From Nematostella vectensis (lineage: Eukaryota; Cnidaria; Anthozoa; Actiniaria; Edwardsiidae): a DNA stretch of 64,000 nt. The notes beneath the pieces are model-generated. The model made no database searches. It was not told the origin of the DNA and saw only the letters and a program-made list of their open reading frames with translations. The stretch is taken from positions 2,590,001 through 2,654,000 of the forward strand of contig NC_064034.1 of NCBI RefSeq assembly GCF_932526225.1, written 5' to 3'. Shown one piece after another: positions 50,201 through 60,776 of this stretch (position 1 is the stretch's first letter; the number at the start of each line of letters is the position of its first letter). A program made the position numbers and the translations under genes.

Positions 50201-50401
50201 CTCGTGTTTGGTAATTTGATTACCATATACCAGAAAATTCTTATTCAAAACCTTGAGGGTAATTGTTGAATCTAATTCAAAAGACATATAGCTTTAAGTC
50301 AAATCTAATTCGTCATTCCACTCTAGGTTAACATGATGTGTGTTGAAAACTTGGATGGCCTTTTGGAAGGCATGACATGGCTGCTGAAGCAAGTAGTATA
50401 G
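47297..50401 (+). CDS. FBXO4: F-box only protein 4
   Basis: Substrate-recognition subunit of an SCF (SKP1-CUL1-F-box) ubiquitin ligase. In mammals it binds TRF1, and cyclin D1 has been reported as a target. Seven exons: 47297-47518, 47674-47885, 48259-48491, 48736-48808, 49154-49365, 49758-49924, 50327-50401, closing to 397 residues (human 387). The F-box follows residue 70 (LPVNLQLYIFSYLNAKTLSG and KILWENLLW). The C-terminal small-GTPase-like fold is recognised by VVMFGPGLES, GIGSGVCLKI, NVDAFIYVVDSS and PLLVLSAVA. An acidic linker with DGQEDNDDGND sits before the FIYVVD strand. AATAAA at 50421 and about 50440 follow the stop. Confidence 0.93.
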
Positions 50402-50501
50402 AATGATTATTAACTCTGTAAATAAAGATAAAAAAGTTTAATAAAATTTATTAAATAAATGTCAAATTTGAAGATGTCCAAATTTATTTACAGTAGTTGG
50501 T
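50402..50501. terminator. Shared 3' interval of convergent FBXO4 and ECH1
   Basis: The stop codons are 100 bp apart. The interval contains AATAAA on the plus strand (50421, about 50440) and the complement of AATAAA (50483-50488) for the minus strand, so the two 3' untranslated regions probably abut or overlap. Confidence 0.7.
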
Positions 50502-53500
50502 TCAGAGCTTGGAGAAGGTAGCCTCCTCTTTGGCCATCATGGCTTGGGCAGCTTTCATTATGTCTTCTGTTTGAAGCATTGTCATGTTCCAGGTTGCCTG
50601 GGGATAATGAAATAGTATGTGTTAAGAATCGTCGCTAGCATAGGCACTTACTCCCCATTGCTTGATTTGAGGCAAGAGATAGTTATTGGCACTGATTTTG
50701 CTTTAATTTATTCGGGGCTCTGAAACACATGAAAAAATGTTTGAGGTCCTTGATACATTATTTTTTTCTACTACCTTTTAATAGAGGTTGGCTTCTAGAT
50801 GGAGGAATGTATCTCATACAGAATTCAAGTGAAAAGCAAATATTCTGAACACTTTCCCATTTAAAAATGTACTTTCCCATTTAAATGTGTACTTTTGCGA
50901 GAGCGTTGTTTTCACGTCCTCAAACCGCGGGTCAACCAATCAGAGACCGTCACTTCAATAGCCTTAATTCAACGCGTCTGGAAAACGCCAGTCAGCCAAT
51001 GAAATGATCTTGAAATTTGAGCCTTCGTGATTCCGCGTTCTTCCACGCGACCTGACCAATCACACTGAATCATTCTTATCCCGCAAAAAGGGCAATACAA
51101 ATAGCCTTCTGTCAACAGATGCAGATTGCCGGTGATAACGATAATTAACGCGGACTAGGGGTCAGAAGAGATCAAATGGAGAAGATGACTTTAGAAAATA
51201 AAAGGAGTAGCCTTCAAAACTACGTATAGTACCCGAACTTTAACAAGTCATTAAACAAGCTATTTCTAAAACCAACACCAAGGACACTCGAATTGGCTTA
51301 CCCTAGTAATGACCTTTTTCTTCTTTGCACAGCTCTCCCAGAATCTCTTTTCGCTATACCAAATATGTCATGTCTTTCTGTGAACAATTCACCAAGTGGG
51401 TATTTTTAGTGTTCCCAGGTCGGACTAATCATACTTGATCTCAATGAACCAAAGACTTGTGATGGCGCGAAACGAAATTGGCGCCCTTTTAGTCCCGTTG
51501 GCTCGAACACGGCTGTATCCAGCCCAAATTTGTCTGCCATCCAAATCAAATATTGTTCTTTTTGCCATCGGTTTCATCCAAGAATGACCCATTCGTATTG
51601 TTCTCATTATAAAAAGATGCAGGAGAGAAATCTTCTAGCTCACGCTGCACATGATGCCGTGAAACACGAGATCTCAGGGTATGGAATGAATTGATAAACA
51701 ATTTACTGTTTCAACAGATTCGGATTATACAGCAAATCAAAGTGCGTTTTCGAACGCAGAACGTGCAATCTGTAATATAGGTGAACTCGAAAAATACCAC
51801 CGTGTTTCGAAGCAATCACATACGAAAAACCCCTTTAATAAAGCAAACCTCTAACTACTGAAACATCTCACCGAAACGTGAAAGAGGAAGATAGTATACA
51901 ACATCATCATTTATTACAAGGAGAACGAATAAAAGCCAATCACATTCCCAATCAGTGCGTTTGCAGACGCAACGAGTGTCTAGGATCGATTTACAAAGAT
52001 ACATAGGCATGGAAAGCCGGTAAAAATTTTAGTGTACTATGTATCTAAAGTGACTAGCCTTTAAACAATATATCGGCGTTTTCTTACTTTGTAAGTCAAG
52101 CAAGCAAAATGTTTTCTTCATTTCACAGAGATTGGACATAGCCATGCGTTATATTTTCTTCTCAATAGACACTCAAGAGTAGGCTTTCAAAACAAACCGG
52201 AAACTGTGCGTTTCAAAGACGCAGGCTAGTCAATAGTGTGAAAGAATCTAATTTTCGGTACGAGAAACACATTATGGCGTTTGTAATTGGTTGTTAGAAG
52301 ACGAGGTTGATAAAACTTTCTTATTCAAACATCAAAAGCAAGCTGTTATAAGTTGATTTACGTCTAGTTATGTGCTTTGGGAAAGCACCCGACTCCGGGA
52401 CAGATGGAGCACCAAAGGTTGAGCTCTCTGTTGGTGGTCATATGATATGATTAACAAACTGCTATCTTGTAAGCTAGGAGATAAGGCCCGAGCTAGGGAG
52501 CTTTGCTCTTTGCACACAAGCATTCCAAGCACCAGTCGAGCAAAAGAGCGCATCAATATAATTCTAGAGAAAAATCAAAAGATTTGAACAGATAATCTGT
52601 TTAAAAGAATTTAGCCTATTATCATCCTACAGTATCGTAGATTCATGCATAGGGACAGTCGGATATTACAGCTTGGTGTTACATTTTTTCAACTTGACAA
52701 AGTTAGCACGTGGGAGCCCCAGCACATATACCCGCGGCTATTTACTCAAGTTGTGGTTGCTTCGAAACATGATGGTATTTTTCGAGTTCACCTATATTAC
52801 AGATTGTACGTTTCTGCGTTCGAAAACGCACTTGCTACGTTTTGATTTGCTGTATAATCAGAATCTGTCAATATTTAATTGCAACAACAGCAAATTGTTA
52901 TACCCTGAGATCTTGTGTTACACGGCATCATGTGCAGCGTGAGCTAGAAGATCTTTTTATAATGAGAACAATACGGATGGGTCATTCTTGGAGGGAACCA
53001 ATTGCAAAAAGAACGTGCAATCTGTAATATACGTGAGGGGTAACGATGGGTACCTTAAAATTTCGAAAATCTCGCAAAAATTTCGCAAAGTGTCGGAATC
53101 TCGGCGTTTTTACGGAAGTCTCGAAGTCTCGTTTTTCCCCACGACATTTTAGGATCTTGGAGCCTCTTTTTGTACCACGTTCTCGGAGTCTCTGTTAAAC
53201 GCGATCTGTTTTATGTCGTTACTGCTAAGGGTTTCCCTCTTTTTCGAGTCTCGAGTCTTAAGCCTTTCCGCTCTAGCTATTCTTTTTCAACTAATGTTTA
53301 TGACATACCTCGAGCAAGTTATCTGATGTCCGAACACAAGCTAGTAAAAGCTCGGACACGGATTCCGAAATTTGACTTAAAGTCTCGGGCTCGGATTCTA
53401 AAACGCGGTCTCGGCGCCTCGGCAAATCTCGAACTTACTCATCGCTACCCCTAAAAGGGGTCTCTAGAACGCGCCAACATCCCAGAACATCGGCTTTATT

Positions 53501-56500
53501 CTCAGAGCGTATTGTTCACTGTTTATTGGCAACAAAATGTCTAGTTCTCGGATAAACAACTACTTTTGGAAAATAGTAATCTGGCGGTGTTTAAAGTTTG
53601 CGAGGATATAATATTTTCACTGGCTTTCCATGCCTATATCTGTCTCTTGATCTCGTGCTTGCATGAATATCTAGACCGTTGCATTTTCGAACGCACTAAT
53701 AGACATGCGATTGGTTTTATCCTAAGGGATAAATTACTTGACATTGTTATTTATACCCTGCTTGTACTCAAGCTCACCAAACTATAGACAAAAATGCTCA
53801 ATGAAATAAATTGTAGTCCACTACTTTGAATGTAAACCCAGGAAGGTGACATGAATGTAGGAAATATTATGAACTTATACCCAAAATTAAGCAAACCAAA
53901 AGCACATAACTAGCTTTAAAGACGTAAATCAACTATAAATCAACTAATAACAGCTTGCTTTGATGTTTGAACAAGAAAAATTATATCATGTTCTTACAAG
54001 CAATTACAAGCGCCATGTGTTTCTTGTACCGAAAATTAGATTCTTCTACACTATTGACTAGCCTGCGTCTTTAAAACGCACACTTTCCGGTTTGTTCGGG
54101 CCTTATCTCCTAGCTTACAAGATGGCAGTTTTTTAATCATATCATATGACCACCAACAGAGAGCTCAACCTTTGGTGCTCCATCTGTCCCGGAGTCGGGT
54201 GCTTTCCTAAAGCACATAACTAGACGTAAATCAACTTATAACAGCTTGCTTTTGATGTTTGAATAAAAAAGTTGTATCAACCTCGTCTTCTAACAACCAA
54301 TTACAAACGTCATAATGTGTTTCTCGTACCGAAAATTAGATTCTTTCACACTATTGACTAGCCTGCGTCCTTAAAACGCACAGTTTCCGGTTTGTTTTCA
54401 AAGCCTACTCTTGAGTGTCTATCGAGAAGTATAACGCATGGCTATGTCCGATCTCTGTGAAATGAACAAAACATTTTGCGTGCTTGACTTACAAAGTAAG
54501 AAAACGCCGATATATTGTTTAAAGGCTAGTCACTTTAGATACATAGTACACTAAAATTTTTACCGGCTTTCCATGCCTATGTAGCTTTGTAAATCGATCC
54601 TAGACACTCGTTGCGTCTGCAAACGCACTGATTGGGAATGTGATTGGCTTTTATTCGTTCTCCTTGCAATAAATGATGATGTTGTATACTATCTTCCTCT
54701 TTCACGTTTCGGTGAGATGTTTCAGTAGTTAGAGGTTTGCTTTATTAAAGGGGTTTTCCGTATGTGATTGCTTTGAAACACGATGGTATTTTTCGAGTTC
54801 ACCTATATTACAGATTGCACGTTCTGCGTTCGAAAACGCACTTTGATTTGCTGTATAATCCGAATCTGTTGAAACAGTAAATTGTTTATCAATTCATTCC
54901 ATACCCTGAGATCTCGTGTTACACGGCATCATGTGCAGCGTGAGCTAGAAGATTTCTCTCCTGTATCTTTTTATAATGAGAACAATACGAATGGGTCATT
55001 CTTGGATGAAACCGACGGCAAAAAGAACAATATTTGATTTGGATGCAGACAAATTTGGGCTGGATACAGCCGTGATCGAGCCAAGCCACGGGACTAAAAG
55101 GGCGCCAATTTCGTTTCGCGCCATCACAAGTCTTTGGTTCATTGAGATCAAGTATGATTAGTCCGACCTGGGAACACTAAAAATATCCACTTGGTGAATT
55201 GTTCACAGAAAGACATGACATATTTGGTATAGCGAAAAGAGATTCTGGGAGAGCTGTGCAAAGAAGAAAAAGGTCATTACTAGGGTAAGCCAATTCGAGT
55301 GTCCTTGGTGTTGGTTTTAGAAATAGCTTGTTTAATGACTTGTTAAAGTTCGAGTACTATACGTAGTTTTGAAGATGTAAGGCTACTCCTTTTATTTTCT
55401 AAAGTCATCTTCTCCATTTGATCTCTTCTGACCCCTAGTCCGCGTTAATTATCGTTATCACCGGCAATCTGCATCTGTTGACAGAAGGCTATTTGTATTG
55501 ACCTTTTTGCTGGATAAGAATGATTCCGTGTGATTGGTCAAGTCGCGTCGAAGAACGCGGAATCACGAAGGCTCAAATTTCAAGATCATTTCATTGGCTG
55601 ACTGGCGTTCTCCAGACGCGTTGAATTAAGGCTATTGAAGTGACGGTCTCTGATTGGTTGACCCGCGTTTTGAGGACGTGAAAACAACGCTCTCGCAAAA
55701 GTACACATTTACATGGGAAAGTACATTTTTAAATGGGAAAGTGTTTCTGGTGTTTTGTGCATGATAACTCAATAGAGGTTGATCACTTGGTATAGATATT
55801 GCACCACTGTACTCACAATGTATTTGAGGGATGCATCCACAGGGTGGTCTCTTGAGTAGTTCAGGTTGTGTTTTGTTCCAGTCACAGCAACAGGACTCAT
55901 CTTTGCTATTTTTGCAGCCATGTCCAGTGCTGCTGAAATCACTCTTTCACGATTTGGGTAAATTCCACTGTGGAAATTCGGCATAGATTATGTACATTAG
56001 ATGTATTTGCCTATACAGTGAATGCTCTGGTGTATAATGGCTCTCTATATTATAGGCACTTTGAAAACTTTTTCAAAGTGCCTGAAAAAAATTGGCACTT
56101 TGAAAAAGTGCCAATTGGAAATCTTCAGGTTGACTGAAGATTTCCAAATCTTCAGTCAACCTCTATACAGAAAACCTTAGCAGGCACCTCCATAAAATAA
56201 GTACATTTTTTGGTCCTAAAAGTGTCAATTATATGAACGTTCCCCTGTATTAATTTTAAAGACAGACACTTATTGTTCACCTGACAAGTCCAGCTTCTTT
56301 TGCTTCATGAGCTAACAAACGTCTGGCAGTGTAGCATAGTTCTCGAACAAGACTGTTTATATTAAAGGATACAGAACATTAATAGAGTTTAAGCCACATT
56401 AATTTACATTTGTTAAATTTTAATTTGTCATCTAGTGTAATTGATTATTTTTACTTTTTATGAAATGTCAGAAGCGGATTGATACAGTACCTTTCATTGC

Positions 56501-59500
56501 CAACTATTTTTGGCATTCTTTGGAGAGTCCCCACATCAGCAGCAAGTCCAAGCTCTACTTCCTGAAAAAATGGCAGATTTCTAAATTAAGCAACCTTCTT
56601 TTCATAGAAACGGTAAATTTTATTTAAAAAAATGATATTTTCAGGTCATTGTATCTCAAGTAGTTCCCATAAAGAATTTAAAAGGAAGGGCTTGATTGAG
56701 AGAGGGGAGGCGAGCTTATTTGTGTGGTTAATCTTATACATATAACTATATATCTTATAAATATAACTAAAAGCACCTTGACTTGAAACCAAGCATCTGA
56801 AGTGCAGAGTCTAATATCACAGGCACAGATCATGTCTACTCCACCCCCAACACACGCAGAATGGACAGCAGCTATCACTGGCTTCTCACATTTCTCAATA
56901 GCTGTGAATGATTCCTGATAGGCTAGGATAGTTTGACGTATATGGATGGCTTTCCTAGCAGGGTCATCACTGTCTGCTGAGGACATTAGGACGCCAGCCA
57001 TGTCCATCAAATCTAGACCTGCAAGAATTTTGTTAAAGATACACTCTTCATCAGAATTATCTACAATATTTTGGTGGAGTCTATTTGCCTTTCTTCAATT
57101 GTTTAGCCTGGCTCAGTCATTTTTCTTGATACGGTCACTCACTGGTTCACCCACAACATTATTTGCACACATCAGGCGCATAAGCCAGTTGTCTGCCAAA
57201 AAGTGGATCATTTCTTTTTTTGAAGGATCCCCAAATACTGCCATGCCCTCCCCCCTGCATACAAGTAGCTTGAAAATTGTTACTCTTACAACATAATTGG
57301 TTTCAGTGCAAAGTGTTAATGGTAGTTGAATGACTTTGAGCTTGACCATTCTGTTTGGATGCATATTCTATGATTCACAAAATCAAACAAAAGTTCTAAA
57401 ATGCTCACGATTCTCCTGAACCCCTAGCATACCCTCCATACATGTCCCATACTCCAACAAAAAGTGGTACGAGTCGTAAAACAGAATTGTCCAGTGGTAC
57501 AAGCAGTGGAATGCCAGTAAGTATGTAGTATATTTTTTTCTGTTTCTCATTCTACAAAGGACTTTTTTCTTGTCTCTATTATCTTGTTTTCAAGGGCACA
57601 TGGGGGACGAACCATGTTTGATTGGTGTTTCACTAATAACACATTAGTTGTACTTGCCTGCAGTGAATATTTTTCCAGCTCCAGACAAAACTACAGCTCG
57701 ACAATCTCCATCCTTGGAGATCTGATCAAAGCACTCAACCATCTCCCTGCAAATCATAAAATGCATAATATCATTGGATTGGTCCATGATATTCCAGGGT
57801 GCTTGCCTTTTCTTTTTAGGACTCTAGAAAAAATAATAATTGGAGCATTCTTCAGAGCTTTAAAAAAAAACACCTTAGAAAATATATAGCATATTTTTAT
57901 ACTTACAAACACAGTTCATACTTTTTTCATATGACAGGGGTGGAGAGTATTCAGAAGTGAGCTCTTGCCAAAGTATCCCATATCCACGGGCTCTTACTAT
58001 GGCAGGCATAGAGACCCTTAAGCAACGTAGGTGCTATTAATTTAATCCATAAAATCAAACCTAGCAACCTGCTTCACGATTCTGGGTACTCTCTGAGATC
58101 AAGTAGAACAAGATACACAATTGTACTGAATACAGACAGACTCAATCAGTTTGTCACATTGAAGTGCGGTTCAATATTGTAACTGTTGCTGTTGCTTTTA
58201 CTGCTGACAGACATTTTTAATTCAGTCTTTTGACTGCAATAAATGCTAATTAACTATATATTATTGTATATTATTATTATTTAATTATAGGGGTTTCAGA
58301 ATACGTGGTGGAGATTGATAAATAGGGGGTGAAAGTTATTTTATTTTATTAGTTCAAATAAAACTTAAATCAACTTTTTTTTAAAAAGTAGCTGACGCTC
58401 AGTGGAAAATAGCTGATGGGTAGGCCGGCCGCCAGGGGCTAATGAAACCCCAGCATATAGACCACCCAGCCTCAGTAAATCTTGGGTATGCCTGGATCAC
58501 CTCCAAAAAGTCTGGTTCATAGCATTCCTCTTGTCTGGTCTGTTCATCTCGACTTGTAGTACATTCTCCCTGGGCCTTGTCACAGCCAATGTCTCAAACT
58601 TGTAAGCCTTTGCACTGCACATCCTTCGGGCAATGGAGATCGGGACAGCAGTACTTGAACTACCATGAAGAGAAACTGAAAAAAGACACCAGCTTTACCA
58701 CAATGCCACTTCTGGAATGTCTGCTCATGTGTATAAGGAGAAAATGCCTGCATTTTACAAAAAGAAAGTGTGATGTTTCAGAGTGTGGTTTACTTATCAA
58801 TACTTAACTTTATTAAATACTTTTAATTAATTAACCTAATCTAGCTTGCACTAATATCTAGGTGTTATGTAAGCTAAAGAATCTTCACAGGTGGCGGATC
58901 TAATTTCTGATAAAAGGAGTCTATTGGGGTTCTGCTACTTCAGGTGGTATAAGATTATAAAAGATTACATATGACATAATTGCATGTCACAACTGACTAG
59001 CCTTTCAAAACTCAAGGAGTAATTCTTTTGGATATAATGACTACTTACTAAGAAGGGCAACAATTCAATCAATTGATAAATTGACGGGTCAATCGACAGA
59101 AGCACTGGTGGCCTAGTGTGTTTAGCCCGTCGCCTCTCACTGCTGTGGCCCAGGTTCAAATCCTGGCTCAAACTGGGGATTTTTTCCAGGTTCATGCCTT
59201 GATTAAAATATGTGTCACAAGTGAGTTGAAGTTATTCTCCCATGTTTCCAGTCTTCTCAGATAAGGACATTACACCGGAGGTCCAGTCTCTTCAAGCTGC
59301 ACTACACTAACCTGAACTCACAATAAACCCTCTGGCAGTGACGACCACCCCCAGTGACAGTGCTTACTACGTAATAATACACTCAAGGAGGTACTTGATT
59401 TGGAGCCTAGCTCTGTTGTACCTTCCGCACCAGTGAAAATTGAATAAATGATATGAATGCATATTAATAGTGTAATGTAAGTTAATTCGTCTTGCTCTTT

Positions 59501-59624
59501 CAGATTTTTGTGTGTTGCTTTGGACAATGCCCGTCATCGTTCAATTAGTCAAAATTCGCAAAAGATTACTCAACTTACCACTTAGATGTGTTCCAAGCCT
59601 GTTCAAAGAGCGGAACATAATCAT
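50502..59624 (-). CDS. ECH1: Delta(3,5)-delta(2,4)-dienoyl-CoA isomerase
   Basis: Crotonase-fold enzyme that isomerises 3,5-dienoyl-CoA to 2,4-dienoyl-CoA during beta-oxidation of unsaturated fatty acids. Eight exons (minus): 59624-59579, 58675-58501, 57746-57658, 57018-56777, 56561-56491, 56352-56281, 55967-55817, 50597-50502, closing to 313 residues (human 328). The family's catalytic acids are all present: Asp in VGGGVDMICACDIR, Glu in EVELGLAADVG and Asp in the same AADVG. Other landmarks are VEMNRPDKRNAMNQTFW and LSGAGKIFTAG. The N-terminus MIMFRSLNRLGTHLSG looks like a mitochondrial presequence, and the protein ends in SKL, a peroxisomal PTS1, as in mammals. Exon 57746-57658 ends at a GC donor (CAG|GCAAGT). 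The last intron contains the foldback element 50848-55745. Confidence 0.95.
50848..55745. mobile_element. 4.9-kb foldback element with ~1.65-kb inverted arms
   Basis: The left arm (50848 to about 52497) and right arm (about 54099-55745) are near-perfect reverse complements, starting AACACTTTCCCATTT and ending AAATGGGAAAGTGTT. TCTG at 50844-50847 and 55746-55749 would be a 4-bp target duplication. The centre (52498-54098) holds further shorter copies of arm sequence in both directions and a nested element at 53036-53452. A 60-residue frame (start MRTIRMGHSWMKP) is present once per arm and partly in the centre, but no transposase is seen. Non-autonomous foldback-type element in the last ECH1 intron. 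Confidence 0.85.
53036..53452. mobile_element. Nested ~417-bp element with 13-bp terminal inverted repeats
   Basis: It begins AGGGGTAACGATG and ends CATCGCTACCCCT (one mismatch as an inverted repeat). The interior is full of TCTCG/GTCTCG motifs and has no credible protein. It interrupts a partial arm copy in the centre of the foldback element. No target duplication is clear. Confidence 0.55.
56058..56165. repeat. Cluster of adjacent hairpins in ECH1 intron
   Basis: Two successive palindromes built on GGCACTTTGAAAA / TTTTCAAAGTGCC are followed by TTGGAAATCTTCA / TGAAGATTTCCAA around GGTTGAC. A further direct copy of ATCTTCAGTCAACCTCTATA follows. This could be a miniature element remnant or a folded intronic RNA. 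Confidence 0.7.
59098..59172 (+). repeat. tRNA-like sequence, probable SINE head
   Basis: It has an A-box-like TGGCCTAGTGTG and a perfect B box, GGTTCAAATCC, inside a T-arm CCAGG/CCTGG stem. The outer ends do not pair as an acceptor stem and the middle does not give a convincing anticodon arm, so it is not a functional tRNA. A tRNA-derived SINE or pseudogene is more likely. Lies in ECH1 intron 1. Confidence 0.5.
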
Positions 59625-59840
59625 GCACTACGAGCTTGATGGTTCAATTTCATGAATTTGAAGTTTGATTACAACTAAAATATCAGCACAGCTTGACTGG
59701 CAAAACGAGACAGGCGTTCCTAGATATGCCCCAGTTCCTCTCCCACATGCCGGGGTCAACAGGCAGCCGTACCTCTCTCCCTTATATATCGTAAAACATC
59801 CTTACTTCCGGTGCTATCTTTCTGGAAAGCAAACCCAAGA
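59625..59840. promoter_or_regulatory. Bidirectional promoter interval, ECH1 / SGNH hydrolase
   Basis: 216 bp lie between divergent start codons. The right part contains CCCTTATATATCG (possible TATA-like element) and ACTTCCGGTG, an ETS-type core, about 30-60 bp upstream of the SGNH start codon. Confidence 0.5.
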
Positions 59841-60494
59841 ATGACTCAAACTGCAAGAAAATTGCGTATCCTTGCTTTTGGAGATAGTTTAACACAGGGC
59901 GAAACCTACAATTCTACTACTTATCTCCCGTACACCACAAGACTTAGAGAGCTCATGGAAAAAAATGGCTTCGGATGTTTTGACCTCGACAATGCAGGCA
60001 TAACAGGGGAATTTGTACGGGATGAGCTGATTAATAGATTGCCTGGGATCTTAGAAAAACAAGGCCCGTACGACTTGGTGGTAATACTTGGAGGAACTAA
60101 CGATCTAAGCACTCACAAAACTGGGGACGAAGAGGCATTATACAAAGGAATTGTACAACTGCACGAGCTCTCTCTTAAACACGGGGCTAAGACTTTGCTT
60201 CTGACAATGCCCGAGAGTGACTTTTTTTACAAGGATCTCGCAGCAACTGGGACATCATACGTGAAGGAAGAAGGAGAGAAAGGGAGAGTTACTGTGAATG
60301 AAATGCTGCGCGAGTTTGCGAGAAAATGTGAAGGGGTTTACTTGTGCGATATCGAGAAAGCAATTTCTCAGAGATCTCTAAATGAGGAGAAGTTGGACTT
60401 GTATTGGGACGACGGGCTTCATTTTACTCCCGAAGGATATAATAAAATGGCAGAGGTTATATTTGATACCATAAAACAAGTAAATTGGGATTAA
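59841..60494 (+). CDS. SGNH/GDSL hydrolase, intronless
   Basis: Esterase/lipase-family serine hydrolase of 217 residues in a single exon. Block I is ILAFGDSLTQG with the nucleophile Ser near residue 16. Block II Gly is in NAGITGEF. Block III is LGGTND with its Asn. Block V is DDGLHFTPEGYNKM with catalytic Asp and His. No signal peptide or membrane helix is seen, so it is probably cytosolic. The first ATG (MTQTARKLRI) is chosen because upstream in-frame codons lack an ATG. The family acts on short acyl esters or sugar acetates; the substrate here is unknown. Lack of introns among intron-rich neighbours suggests either retrocopying or a bacterial-type origin. AATAAA at 60605. Confidence 0.9.
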   Translation: MTQTARKLRILAFGDSLTQGETYNSTTYLPYTTRLRELMEKNGFGCFDLDNAGITGEFVRDELINRLPGILEKQGPYDLVVILGGTNDLSTHKTGDEEALYKGIVQLHELSLKHGAKTLLLTMPESDFFYKDLAATGTSYVKEEGEKGRVTVNEMLREFARKCEGVYLCDIEKAISQRSLNEEKLDLYWDDGLHFTPEGYNKMAEVIFDTIKQVNWD

Positions 60495-60776
60495 ATCAGA
60501 TTTAATCACAATTACATTGATGGGAATATACCTGTTTTCTATGTTTTTATATTACTCACTTTCTCACATGTATGGTACCTATATAGTTACACTTCAAAAA
60601 CTAAAATAAATTTATCTTAAAAGTATTTTTAGTCTATAAATGATAAACAGCTAAAGACAGCCAAAGAAAACTATGTAAAAGTCTATCGAAGAACTAGGCT
60701 CTTGAAGAACTAGGCCAAATGTTGCTAGGCTTCCTTGACCAGGAGCCTAGCATATATAACAGTGAGGGAGTACAGT

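Noticed and set aside
53170-53454. 94-residue ORF in the foldback centre
   Set aside because: It lies inside the TCTCG-rich nested element and is low-complexity without any domain signal.
59098-59172. Functional tRNA gene
   Set aside because: A and B boxes are present but the acceptor stem does not pair, so a tRNA-derived repeat is more likely.
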